Source of the DNA: a virus
Strand: one strand, 5' to 3'
DNA length: 32,748 bases
Virus record (IMG/VR): IMGVR_UViG_3300046355_000083
Location: 1 to 32,748 of that record
Within the stretch, counting starts at the first letter, position 1, and every line of letters starts with the position of its first letter. Shown in pieces: positions 7,364-15,382 of this stretch. Both the position numbers and the translations under genes were made by a program. The notes beneath the pieces are model-generated. The model did not search any database, had not been told where the DNA came from, and saw nothing but the letters and a program-made list of their open reading frames with translations.

Positions 7364-9925
7364 ATGAAATTTAGAGATTTTTTACTTAAAGAAGCAAAAG
7401 AAAAACACGCAGTTTTGGCCTTTGGCCGAATGAATCCTCCTACAACCGGACATGAAGTTTTGGTTAATAAGGTTAAGGATGTTGCTAATCAGTACGGTGC
7501 TTCACACCATGTAGTTCTATCCCATTCGCAAGATAAATCTAAGAATCCACTTTCTGCCAGACAGAAATTAAAACACGCACAAAGATTCTTTCCAAATACC
7601 AATCTTTCAGTATCAAATGCTGAAAGTCCTAATTTTCTAACACAAGCAGCAAAGTTACACAAAAAAGGTGTCACACATCTTCATATGGTGGCTGGTTCTG
7701 ACCGTGTTCCAGAATACAAACAATTGTTGCAGAAATACAACGGTACACATAAAGGTGCCTTGTTTAATTTCAAAGAGATTCATGTTCATTCCGCTGGTCA
7801 ACGAGACCCCGATGCTGAAGGTACCGAAGGTATGTCAGCTTCTAAGATGAGAGAACACGCAAAGACTGGAAACTTTAAGGAGTTTAAGAAAGGTATTCCT
7901 GGTCATGTTAAGAATGAACACGCAAAAGAATTGTTTGCCGATGTTCGTAGTTCTATGGGTGTTAGAGAACATTTAGAGAATCAAATTCCAGTTGATTCAT
8001 TATTTGAAGAATTGGTTGTTGAAGGTGTACACGACAAATCAATATTTAAAGCTGTATTCTTAGCAGGTGGTCCAGGTTCTGGTAAAGATTATGTACTTGA
8101 CAATACTCTTTCAGGTCACGGATTAACAGAAATCAATTCGGATAAAGCTTTAGAATTTTTGATGGACAAAAAAGGTCTCGATAAGACTATGCCTGCTGGT
8201 GAACAAGGAGAACGTGATATTGTTCGTGGTAAGGCAAAGAACATGACAGAACTACGTCAACGATTGTCACTATTGGGTCGTAACGGCCTTATTATTAATG
8301 GCACAGGTGATGATGTTGAGAAGATTGCAAAGATTAAAGAACGTTTAGAGGAGATTGGTTACGACACACACATGGTTGCTGTCAATACTGCCGATGAAGT
8401 ATCTAAACAAAGAAATATTGAACGTGGTACTCGTGGTGGTAGAACAGTACCAGAAGAAATCCGCAAAAAGAAATGGGATTCAGTTCAAGCTGCAAGACCA
8501 CAATTTGCTGAGATGTTTGGCCAAAACTATACGGAATTTGATAACTCTGAAGATTTGCGTAATGCACCACCTGAAGTGGTCAAGGCCAAAAAAGATGAGA
8601 TGCTTGAGTTGTTTAAGAAAGTTAAAGAATTCACATCAGCACCACCTGCACATCCAAAGGCTCAAGAGTGGATTGCAAACGAATTACATAACAAAGATAC
8701 AATGGTTGTTGGTGCAAAATCATCAGAACAACCTCCACATCCTGAATCTGGTGCATCGCAAGAGGCACAACAATTAGGATTACAATATTTTGGTTTTGGC
8801 CGATATGGTAAAGATGGTAAAGTTACACACCACTCTGTCAATGATAAATTGGTAGCAATTACTAAAGTTAAACCACCAGAACCTACAATCCCAACATCAG
8901 GCTCATCAGGTATGAAAAAAGTAAACGAAGATTTCGAACAGTTATTTGAAGCTGTTTCAATCACTATATCTGGTGATACAGTAGAAGAAGTTAAGAGTGC
9001 TATGAAACTATTGACTTCAAAGGAAGAACCAGAGGAACAACAGGAACAATACCAATTATCAAATAGTGGTGCATACAACCTATTGACATTAGGTCAAATT
9101 ACAGAGGCAACATCACTAGAAAAGTTCCGTGCAGCTGCATCTCAAAGAGAAAAAGAACATAAGCAAAGAGAATCAGAAATGAAGGCTCGTCACGCAGCTG
9201 GTAAAGAAGATATGTCTGGCGCAATTGAAAGATTAACACAGAGATTGAATAAAGAAGAAACTGTCAATGAAATTTCAGTGAACACATTACAGAGTTATAG
9301 ACAGAAGGCCACAATTGATGCGATTGACCGTGCATCATCAGGTAAAGGTGGTAGTTTAGACCGTATGTTGAATGTTCAAAGAGCCAAAGAAAAGATTGAT
9401 GTTGCTCAAGATAAAGAAAGAACACAGGTTCAACAAACATCTATGTCTGAATCTTTTGTAAAAGATAAGAATGGTAAAGTAAGAGTTTTTATGTTACGCC
9501 GTGCGGCCGCAAAAGAAGCACATCAAAATGGTGGTGTGGTTCATAAACAAGGTGTAGGTTATGTAATCAAATTAAAGGAGAATGAAGATGTTACAATCAT
9601 TAATCAATCTATTCAAGAAGAAACAAGAAGTTCAACCGGAGTTTCCAGTTCAAGAATCACCGAAGGAGCCGGATGCAGTTGTGGAGGAGAAACCAGCATT
9701 AATCAAGGCCGCCAAAAAATCAGCCTCGAACAAACCAAGAAAAAACTCAAAAAAAAAGTAAGTGAGTCGATTGATAGAGGTATAGAACCTGGTATGTCAA
9801 TGAAAAAACCAGTTGACGAATTAACAGGTGATGAAACAACTCTATCTATTGGTGACCAAAAAGAAGATGAGTTGAAGAAACAAGGCATACGACTATCAAC
9901 ATTCAAATCTAAGAAACCAGTATGA
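7364..9925 (+). CDS. Multidomain head-internal-type protein: nucleotidyltransferase plus P-loop kinase
   Basis: An 853-codon frame. Residues 1-11 (MKFRDFLLKEA) resemble a T4 capsid-targeting peptide. Residues 16-200 are a cytidylyltransferase-like domain with TTGH at 27-30 and SASKMRE at 158-164. Residues 228-400 are a kinase with P-loop GGPGSGK (235-241) and an arginine-rich lid (NIERGTRGGR). Later come the phage module YFGFGRYGKDGKVTH (475-489), a charged helical stretch with VNEISVNTLQSYRQKA, and VFMLRRAAAKEAH. Prohead-protease-like sites ([LI]xE or [LI]xxE then A/G) lie between domains at 10, 220, 529 and 581. Residues 743-798 have the odd composition of an out-of-frame reading and overlap another well-initiated frame, so the native end of this protein is uncertain. 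Confidence 0.8.
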   Translation: MKFRDFLLKEAKEKHAVLAFGRMNPPTTGHEVLVNKVKDVANQYGASHHVVLSHSQDKSKNPLSARQKLKHAQRFFPNTNLSVSNAESPNFLTQAAKLHKKGVTHLHMVAGSDRVPEYKQLLQKYNGTHKGALFNFKEIHVHSAGQRDPDAEGTEGMSASKMREHAKTGNFKEFKKGIPGHVKNEHAKELFADVRSSMGVREHLENQIPVDSLFEELVVEGVHDKSIFKAVFLAGGPGSGKDYVLDNTLSGHGLTEINSDKALEFLMDKKGLDKTMPAGEQGERDIVRGKAKNMTELRQRLSLLGRNGLIINGTGDDVEKIAKIKERLEEIGYDTHMVAVNTADEVSKQRNIERGTRGGRTVPEEIRKKKWDSVQAARPQFAEMFGQNYTEFDNSEDLRNAPPEVVKAKKDEMLELFKKVKEFTSAPPAHPKAQEWIANELHNKDTMVVGAKSSEQPPHPESGASQEAQQLGLQYFGFGRYGKDGKVTHHSVNDKLVAITKVKPPEPTIPTSGSSGMKKVNEDFEQLFEAVSITISGDTVEEVKSAMKLLTSKEEPEEQQEQYQLSNSGAYNLLTLGQITEATSLEKFRAAASQREKEHKQRESEMKARHAAGKEDMSGAIERLTQRLNKEETVNEISVNTLQSYRQKATIDAIDRASSGKGGSLDRMLNVQRAKEKIDVAQDKERTQVQQTSMSESFVKDKNGKVRVFMLRRAAAKEAHQNGGVVHKQGVGYVIKLKENEDVTIINQSIQEETRSSTGVSSSRITEGAGCSCGGETSINQGRQKISLEQTKKKLKKKVSESIDRGIEPGMSMKKPVDELTGDETTLSIGDQKEDELKKQGIRLSTFKSKKPV
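9588..9761 (+). CDS. Overlapping small gene ending on a slippery A-run; possible -1 frameshift
   Basis: A 57-codon frame, +1 relative to the large gene around it. It has an excellent ribosome binding site, AAAGGAG at 9574-9580, 7 nt before ATG. It starts MLQSLINLFKKKQE and continues rich in Glu, Pro and Lys, a more natural composition than the surrounding frame. It stops at TAA 9759-9761 directly after A AAA AAG (9752-9758), a classical -1 slippery heptamer; A AAA AAC lies at 9740-9746. A -1 shift would join it to the downstream frame (VSESIDRGIEPG...) and give about 112 residues ending at 9925. A homopolymer length error would give the same picture. Function not recognised; the position suggests a head-core protein. 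Confidence 0.6.
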   Translation: MLQSLINLFKKKQEVQPEFPVQESPKEPDAVVEEKPALIKAAKKSASNKPRKNSKKK

Positions 9926-10245
9926 AAAATTTAAAAGATTTTATAAAAGGTTCTTGTGTAAAAGAAGAACTTGATGAAGCTTCAGCAGCTTGGCAACGCA
10001 AAGAAGGTAAAAACCCCGAAGGTGGTTTGAACCGCAAAGGTATCGAATCATATCGCCGTGAAAATCCAGGTTCTAAACTTTCGATGGCAGTTACTACACC
10101 ACCATCTAAATTGAAACCCGGCTCTAAAGCAGCCAATCGCCGTAAGTCATTCTGTGCTCGCATGGGTGGAATGAAAGGTGCTATGAAAGATGAAAAAGGT
10201 AGACCAACACGCAAAGCATTGGCTTTGAGAAAGTGGAATTGTTAA
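9922..10245 (+). CDS. DUF6321-like small basic phage protein
   Basis: A 107-residue basic protein. After an N-terminal peptide MKNLKDFIKG and a possible processing site LDE|A (17-20) comes a compact module: AAWQRKEGKNPEGGLNRKG, then AANRRKSFCARMGGMKGAM, and the end ALRKWNC. This pattern is widespread in tailed phages, annotated as DUF6321, with no established function. High positive charge and the targeting-like N-terminus fit a DNA-associated head-internal protein (inference). It starts as ATGA at the end of the large upstream frame. Confidence 0.75.
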   Translation: MKNLKDFIKGSCVKEELDEASAAWQRKEGKNPEGGLNRKGIESYRRENPGSKLSMAVTTPPSKLKPGSKAANRRKSFCARMGGMKGAMKDEKGRPTRKALALRKWNC

Positions 10246-11544
10246 GTGGCACAATTTAGAACCGATAAAAATATAATCGATTCTGGTCAAGTATTTACCA
10301 GATACGAAATCATGATGTTATCTGATAGGTTAACTCCATCGGGTACAGCTGTTGATGCTTTCGGTAGAATGAGAGTTGCACAACCACATACTCTTTTTGA
10401 TTCTCAACACCAAGATGTTGAAAATGATAAGTGGGACACATTAATCATCGGTTCAGGTACAAAAACACATCTACCTAATGAATCTACAATAAAATTAGAA
10501 ATTGGCACGGCCAACAATGATACTATCATTCGTGAATCGTTACGCACAATACCATATCAGCCAGGTAAATCATTGTTGATTATGAATACATTTGTAATGG
10601 GAGAACCTAAAGCAAATGTGGTACAGAGAATAGGATATTTTAGTGCAAATAATGGAATTTATTTAGAAAATGATTCTGGAAATAATTATATTGTAATGAG
10701 AAGTTCCGTTACTGGAAATGTAGTTGAAACAAGAGTGGCACAATCGGATTGGAATTTTGACAAGTTTGATGGTGAAGGATACACCTCTCAACAAAAAGGA
10801 ACAGGTCATGAGTCCGGATTAGATGTTACTAAATCTAATTTATTTTGGATGGATATTGAATGGCTTGGAGTTGGTGATGTTCGTTGTGGTTTCTTGGTTG
10901 ACGGTTTATTAAAAGTTGCCCATATTTTCCATAATGATAATAGGAATACAACCACATATATGCGTAGTGCAATATTACCACTGCGTTATGAGATATACAA
11001 TACCGGTGCAACATCGTCAAATACAGTTATGCGACAAATTTGTTCTTCCGCTGTTTCAGAGGGAGGCTACACACAGGTCAATCAAAGTCGGTCAGCGTCA
11101 AACCCACTGACTGGTAAAAATTTAACGAACCTTATCAATAATCCAATGGTGAGTGTAAGATTAAAAACAAATAGATTGAATGCTGTAGTTGTTCCTGTTG
11201 CAGTAGACCTGTACGGTTTGCAAGCAACAGCATTTAAATATAGAATATATGAAAATGTTACAAGTTTAACTAATGCTTCTTGGCAAACGACAGATAATGC
11301 AAGTGCGGTTGAGTATGATATATCCGCAACTGCCATGACTGGTGGTACTTTATTAAAAGAAGGTATATTTAAAGGACTAGAAGTTGCAAAAGAGATTGAT
11401 TTGCTTGGACATTTGGATGGATCTATTCAGTTAACAAGAAAAATAAACGCTGCTAATGGTGATATATTTACCATTGCAGTAGAACCAACAACAAATAATG
11501 ATGATGCTATTGTTGCATTATCATGGCAAGAACATATTAATTAA
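10246..11544 (+). CDS. Phage virion structural protein
   Basis: A 432-residue beta-rich protein with GTG as start directly after the previous TAA. Key segments are AVDAFGRMRVAQPHTLFDSQ (residues 36-55), then LPNESTIKLE, YQPGKSLLIMNTFVMGEP, and VQRIGYFSANNGIYLE. The same order occurs in a large family of structural proteins of T4-like and other tailed phages. There is no signal peptide, membrane segment or catalytic motif. It is probably a capsid-, tail- or fibre-associated component; which one cannot be decided here. A weak GAGAAAG precedes the start, so coupling to the upstream gene may help initiation. Confidence 0.72.
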   Translation: MAQFRTDKNIIDSGQVFTRYEIMMLSDRLTPSGTAVDAFGRMRVAQPHTLFDSQHQDVENDKWDTLIIGSGTKTHLPNESTIKLEIGTANNDTIIRESLRTIPYQPGKSLLIMNTFVMGEPKANVVQRIGYFSANNGIYLENDSGNNYIVMRSSVTGNVVETRVAQSDWNFDKFDGEGYTSQQKGTGHESGLDVTKSNLFWMDIEWLGVGDVRCGFLVDGLLKVAHIFHNDNRNTTTYMRSAILPLRYEIYNTGATSSNTVMRQICSSAVSEGGYTQVNQSRSASNPLTGKNLTNLINNPMVSVRLKTNRLNAVVVPVAVDLYGLQATAFKYRIYENVTSLTNASWQTTDNASAVEYDISATAMTGGTLLKEGIFKGLEVAKEIDLLGHLDGSIQLTRKINAANGDIFTIAVEPTTNNDDAIVALSWQEHIN

Positions 11545-11557
11545 ATAGGAGAAACTC

Positions 11558-12388
11558 ATGTTTTCAGATAAACTAAACAAGTCTATTGCTGAAGCTGTAA
11601 AGAAAGTAATGGATGAAGAACTAAAAGGCAATCAGCACAAGATTGATGTTAATAAAAACAACAAGATTGATGCTGAAGATTTCAAACACTTGCGTGCCAA
11701 AAAAGATGTGAAAGAAGAAATGCAAAAGGCTGATGTACCTGCATACCTACGTAAACAGAAAGGTGAGAAACCTTTGACTGTTGCTGATGTAAAAGGACCA
11801 AGACCTGATTCTATTTCATCTAAAGAAGGCCTTGCTAAGTTACGTAACGAAGAAACTATTGAAGAGGCAGATATTGAAAAGACTGCAACTGGTATGAAAG
11901 TTTACGGTTCATCATATGGTAATTCAGTAAGAGCTCGCCGTGAACAAGTTAAGAAAGCTGTTGATACAGTTAAAGGTCCAAAGATGAAAGATATTGCATC
12001 TATTGAGGCGGAAAAGAAATCTAAGAAGAAATTCTCCGAAATGGTTGAAACTTATGTTGAATCAGGTATCCAAGGGTTGTTTGAGGGTTGGAAGAAAGTT
12101 AAAGAAGAAGCAACTAATGATGAATTCAAATCGGAATTAGATAAACAACAAGCTAAAGCTGATGGTAAAGCACCACAAGCTGATGTTGCTAAAGCCGCAG
12201 TTCAAGCAGTTCAATCGGAAGCAGTAGAACAGGTTGAAGAACGCACACTATCAGAGCCAGAAATGAAGAAACGTGAAGATGTTGTTAAGTCTATGAAAAA
12301 AGGTATTCAGGGTTTCAAGGATAGATATGGTGACCGTGCTAAAGAAGTAATGTATGCAACTGCAACCAAGATTGCTAAGAAAGACTAA
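11558..12388 (+). CDS. Modular head-core-type protein with EF-hand-like loop
   Basis: A 276-residue, strongly charged, helical protein. It carries modules shared among T4-like marine phage proteins: NQHKIDVNKNNKIDAEDFKH (about residues 25-44), where DVNKNNKIDAED resembles an EF-hand or dockerin calcium loop; VPAYLRKQKGEKPLTVADVK; and YGSSYGNSVRARREQVKKA. Sites resembling prohead protease cuts (IAE|A, IEE|A, LFE|G) recur. TAGGAG is well placed before the ATG. It probably belongs to the prohead core or packaged interior; exact role unknown. The composition resembles the next gene, suggesting a shared modular origin. Confidence 0.62.
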   Translation: MFSDKLNKSIAEAVKKVMDEELKGNQHKIDVNKNNKIDAEDFKHLRAKKDVKEEMQKADVPAYLRKQKGEKPLTVADVKGPRPDSISSKEGLAKLRNEETIEEADIEKTATGMKVYGSSYGNSVRARREQVKKAVDTVKGPKMKDIASIEAEKKSKKKFSEMVETYVESGIQGLFEGWKKVKEEATNDEFKSELDKQQAKADGKAPQADVAKAAVQAVQSEAVEQVEERTLSEPEMKKREDVVKSMKKGIQGFKDRYGDRAKEVMYATATKIAKKD

Positions 12389-12389
12389 A

Positions 12390-13259
12390 ATGAAAAAGCC
12401 ATCAGAAGTTTTCAATAAAATCCGTTTTGCTAAATTGGATCCTAAGCATGAAAAAGCTGGACCATTCTCGACAGATGATGAGGAACATGGTGCTGTTAGT
12501 GAGATTGAATGGAATCAACAATTACAACATCAAAAGAAACGTGCTATGCAAGAGAAAGTTGACAAACCAACAGGTGAATTAAAAGACGCTTGTTGGAAAG
12601 GTTATACTGCTGTTGGTATGAAAATGAAAGATGGCAAAAAAGTTCCAAATTGCGTTCCAACAAACGAGAGTAAAGATATGAAAGCGATGAGAATCATTAA
12701 AGACATATACAAACGCAAAAGTGTAAAAGAAGAAATTGAAATTCAAGAAGAGATTGCTGGTTGGATTGCTCACTACAATGGTCAGAAACATGAAATTAAA
12801 AAGCATGAAGCTAAAGACTTGTATGATGCAAAACAAAAAGCAATTGCACATTTCAAGGCACCTAAATCTAAACATGGTTTGATTGCTGTTAAACCAGCAT
12901 ACAACGAAGAAGTGGAACAAGTTGAAGAAGGTATGATGAAAAGAATGGCAACAGATGCTGAAGAAAATAAACGTCTAGGTTCATGGAAAAAAGAAACACC
13001 ATGGATGAAGTCTAAAGGTACTGTAACAGACAAATCTGGTGCTAAACATACAGCCATGTCAACAGCAAGAGATTTAGCTCGCAAAGCGGCTCAAAAGAAT
13101 GTAAAAGAATCTGTAAGTATTACCGAATCTCGTTTAGCCGACATTGTAAGAGAAGCTGCAGAGAAAGCAAAGAAGAAGAAAAAAGAAGAAACTAAGAAGT
13201 CTGATGATACATTCCAAGCAGAACCTGAGTTATCTTCACAGATTATTAGAAATGATTGA
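12390..13259 (+). CDS. Modular charged phage protein, head-core-type
   Basis: A 289-residue Lys/Glu-rich protein. It holds KDACWKGYTAVGMKMKDGKK then VPNCVP (about 57-82), a module common in T4-like phage structural proteins. GWIAHYNGQKHEIKKHEAKD and the repeated EEVEQVEEGMMKRM-type acid patches follow. Possible protease-like sites are ITE|S and IVRE|A near the C-terminus. An upstream in-frame ATG (12354) lies within the previous gene; 12390, two bases after the previous TAA, is preferred. The Shine-Dalgarno (AAGAAAG) is weak, so coupling is likely. No enzyme motif is seen. Confidence 0.6.
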   Translation: MKKPSEVFNKIRFAKLDPKHEKAGPFSTDDEEHGAVSEIEWNQQLQHQKKRAMQEKVDKPTGELKDACWKGYTAVGMKMKDGKKVPNCVPTNESKDMKAMRIIKDIYKRKSVKEEIEIQEEIAGWIAHYNGQKHEIKKHEAKDLYDAKQKAIAHFKAPKSKHGLIAVKPAYNEEVEQVEEGMMKRMATDAEENKRLGSWKKETPWMKSKGTVTDKSGAKHTAMSTARDLARKAAQKNVKESVSITESRLADIVREAAEKAKKKKKEETKKSDDTFQAEPELSSQIIRND

Positions 13260-13304
13260 TACTAAATATATTATCTAAAATAAATTTATAACAGGAGAAA
13301 TTAA

Positions 13305-13817
13305 ATGGCTTTATGGTCAAACTCAGAAGCTAACACAAGCGCACCGAAGTTTGCAGTAGCAGGTGGTCTTGGTGTTTCAGCTAACGGTCAAACATTGTAT
13401 GCAAATACAACTATTGACGCTTATGTTCAAAACTTAGCAATCGGTGTTGAAGGTGTTACTGCTGCTGAAGAAGCATCAGATACACTAGGTACACAACATG
13501 CTGGTTGGAATTTAGTTAAACGTGGTACAGGTCCAGTGGTTTCTATCACTGCAAACACTGGTGCTTACAGTCCAGATGGTAATGTTTACTTAACATTCTC
13601 AAATGGTGGAACAAACACTACAACAGCTAACGCACAAATCGTAACTGATGGTTCTAAGCAGATTCTTAGCATCACCGTTAATGATGGTGGTGAGTATTCA
13701 GCTACACCAACAATCGGTGCAGTTGCTAATGCTAACGTTGCATTTACAATCACTATGGGTGGTCGTGCTAACCGTGTGCAAACAGAAACTTTAGTTGCAA
13801 TGGGTTCAATTAGCTAA
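13305..13817 (+). CDS. Small virion structural protein
   Basis: A 170-residue, Ala/Thr/Gly-rich, beta-type protein starting MALWSNSEANTSAPKFAVAG and ending GGRANRVQTETLVAMGSIS. These ends match a family of small structural proteins in T4-like aquatic phages in which the ending RxxYETLVAMGSI is conserved. A central insert (about 85-150) is a repetitive beta segment resembling an Ig-like or decoration insert. It has a strong RBS (ACAGGAGAAATTAA). Probably displayed on the capsid or tail; the precise location is unknown. Confidence 0.68.
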   Translation: MALWSNSEANTSAPKFAVAGGLGVSANGQTLYANTTIDAYVQNLAIGVEGVTAAEEASDTLGTQHAGWNLVKRGTGPVVSITANTGAYSPDGNVYLTFSNGGTNTTTANAQIVTDGSKQILSITVNDGGEYSATPTIGAVANANVAFTITMGGRANRVQTETLVAMGSIS

Positions 13818-14245
13818 TGAACTTCAAACAATACTTAGAGGAACTTCACAATATAGAAGTTGGGCAAGCAATAACTGCCCATGAACCTACTGACAAAGCT
13901 TCAATGTCAATAGATAATCCTCTTATTGTTTCCGAAATTAACACACATTTTATTCGTGAATTTAACGAAGTCGTTTTATCTCCTGATGTAGGTCTACAAA
14001 AAATTCGTAAGGTGTTGCATAGATATGGTTTTGATATGCCAGCACTTTACGAAATAGACCGTGATGGTGATGAAGTGGTATTTGAATTGAATCAGTTTGG
14101 AATGGAAATTACTCCAGATTATTACCTCTATGTTTTATATTACCTTACCGATGATGGTTATTATGATTTCTACGTTGAAGTAGCAGATGATGATAGAGTT
14201 GAAGAACTTACATCCGATGGTGGGGACGAAGTAGAAGAAGATTAA
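13817..14245 (+). CDS. Conserved acidic T4-like phage protein
   Basis: A 142-residue acidic protein. It begins MNFKQYLEELHNIE, another targeting-peptide-like N-terminus, and contains ALYEIDRDGDEVVFELN and YYLYVLYYLTDDGYYDFYVE (about 105-124), which resemble a conserved phage family of unknown function. The ATG overlaps the previous TAA by one base. Between two virion-type genes it is most likely a structural or assembly component. No catalytic motif is visible. Confidence 0.62.
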   Translation: MNFKQYLEELHNIEVGQAITAHEPTDKASMSIDNPLIVSEINTHFIREFNEVVLSPDVGLQKIRKVLHRYGFDMPALYEIDRDGDEVVFELNQFGMEITPDYYLYVLYYLTDDGYYDFYVEVADDDRVEELTSDGGDEVEED

Positions 14246-14637
14246 TGTTTTTTGAAGATTTAAATAATGATAATGTGATGTTATATGCAGCCAAAGCTTA
14301 TGATAAGCCTAACTGTATTATGAGTGAATTTAAAGAAGATATGAAACGATTTAATTATCTGAAAAGATTGTTTCAGAGATATCGAAAATTGGGTGAACTC
14401 AGAGAAAGGTTAATTATAAACCATTTAGTGGTTTTATATAACGTATTTGGACCTGAAGTTACAACTAGGTTGTTATTTTATAAACTAAACAAAGAAGATT
14501 ATTCTTCATTGAAAACGTATCTACTATTTCTAAATTATATGCCAGAGAGAATATATGGCATTAAAGGACAAGACATACATTCATCAGAAATTTCTGTTGA
14601 TTTAAAAATTGCAAATGTATTAAGGAACATCAAATGA
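14245..14637 (+). CDS. Conserved phage protein, DUF7207-like
   Basis: A 130-residue helical protein starting MFFEDLNNDNVMLYAAKAYD, with DMKRFNYLKRLFQRYRKLGEL and RLIINHLVVLYNVFGPE (about 60-76). This order resembles a conserved T4-like phage family usually annotated as hypothetical (DUF7207). No function is established to my knowledge. It overlaps both neighbours by a few bases and is part of the structural/late operon. Confidence 0.62.
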   Translation: MFFEDLNNDNVMLYAAKAYDKPNCIMSEFKEDMKRFNYLKRLFQRYRKLGELRERLIINHLVVLYNVFGPEVTTRLLFYKLNKEDYSSLKTYLLFLNYMPERIYGIKGQDIHSSEISVDLKIANVLRNIK

Positions 14638-14798
14638 ATAAACCTACAAAGCCTATCGTTGAAGAAGTTCCTGCCAATAATGTTGGCGGTGGTGCAGTTG
14701 CAGGCTTAGGTGTAGGACCTGATGGTGAACCTGGTGTTAAAAAGAAAAAAAGTAAATTACCAAGTTTCATATCATATATTAGAAGAAAACAACCATGA
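14634..14798 (+). CDS. 54-residue conserved small phage protein
   Basis: Starts in an ATGA overlap at 14634 and ends in an ATGA overlap with the Rz-like gene. The sequence holds VPANNVGGGAVAGLGVGPDG (about 12-31), a glycine-rich motif recurring in small T4-like phage proteins next to structural genes, followed by a basic tail. No membrane segment is evident. Function unknown. Confidence 0.65.
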   Translation: MNKPTKPIVEEVPANNVGGGAVAGLGVGPDGEPGVKKKKSKLPSFISYIRRKQP

Positions 14799-15382
14799 TA
14801 TGGATTTTAAGTTTTCTACCTAACTGGATTTTTCATCTAATCGTACTTGCTGGTGTATTGGGTCTAGTAGCAAGTCAATTCTTTCGTTTCATTCCTTTTG
14901 TGAGTCAATATACATTACCAATTAAGGTTGGTTCAATTATCGCATTGGTAATTGGTATTTGGTTTGAAGGTGGTATCAGTAATAATGATGCTTGGTTGGC
15001 CAAAGTAAAAGAAATGGAATTAAAAGTTGCCAAAGCAGAGGCACAATCTGCTGAATATAACAGTAAATTGACAGCAAAAATTGCTGAGAATAACAAGATT
15101 ATTAAGGAGAATACTAATGCAAATCAAAAAGCGATTAGTAAGTATGTTACTGATGAGTGTCGTATGTCCAATGTTGCTGTCAGCTTGCATAACAGTGCCA
15201 GTCGTGGCGAAGTTCCCTCAAGCACCATCGGAACTATTACAGGAACCTCCCAAATTAAAACAGCTGAACTCCTCGGCACAATAACAGAAAACTATGGTAC
15301 ATATCACGAAGTAACTGCCAAATTAAAAGCATGGCAGGAGTGGTACAAAGAACAAAAACAAATATTTGAAAGTGTGAAATGA
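14795..15382 (+). CDS. Rz: Rz-like inner-membrane spanin subunit
   Basis: A 195-residue protein with two hydrophobic segments (about 8-28 and 43-58) followed by a charged coiled-coil-like region (about 65-115) and a polar C-terminus. It sits just before the endolysin and contains a second lysis gene in another frame with a lipoprotein signal. That nesting is the classical i-spanin/o-spanin arrangement. The protein would sit in the inner membrane and bridge the periplasm to the Rz1 lipoprotein to fuse membranes at the last step of lysis. Two hydrophobic segments are unusual for Rz, which normally has one. Confidence 0.72.
   Translation: MIWILSFLPNWIFHLIVLAGVLGLVASQFFRFIPFVSQYTLPIKVGSIIALVIGIWFEGGISNNDAWLAKVKEMELKVAKAEAQSAEYNSKLTAKIAENNKIIKENTNANQKAISKYVTDECRMSNVAVSLHNSASRGEVPSSTIGTITGTSQIKTAELLGTITENYGTYHEVTAKLKAWQEWYKEQKQIFESVK
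15117..15284 (+). CDS. Rz1: Rz1-like outer-membrane lipoprotein spanin nested in Rz
   Basis: A 55-residue frame wholly inside the Rz-like gene, in a different frame. AAGGAG at 15104-15109 stands 7 nt before the ATG. The protein starts MQIKKRLVSMLLMSV and has a lipobox LLSAC, with Cys24 as the lipidated residue. A short proline-containing mature part follows (FPQAPSELLQEPPKL). These are the hallmarks of o-spanins. It would be anchored in the outer membrane inner leaflet and pair with the Rz-like protein. An earlier in-frame ATG at 15081 lacks such an RBS. Confidence 0.85.
   Translation: MQIKKRLVSMLLMSVVCPMLLSACITVPVVAKFPQAPSELLQEPPKLKQLNSSAQ

Noticed and set aside
12579-12920. Long minus-strand frames under the charged structural genes
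   Set aside because: They mirror Lys/Glu-rich codons of the plus gene, have improbable Phe-rich composition and no ribosome binding site.
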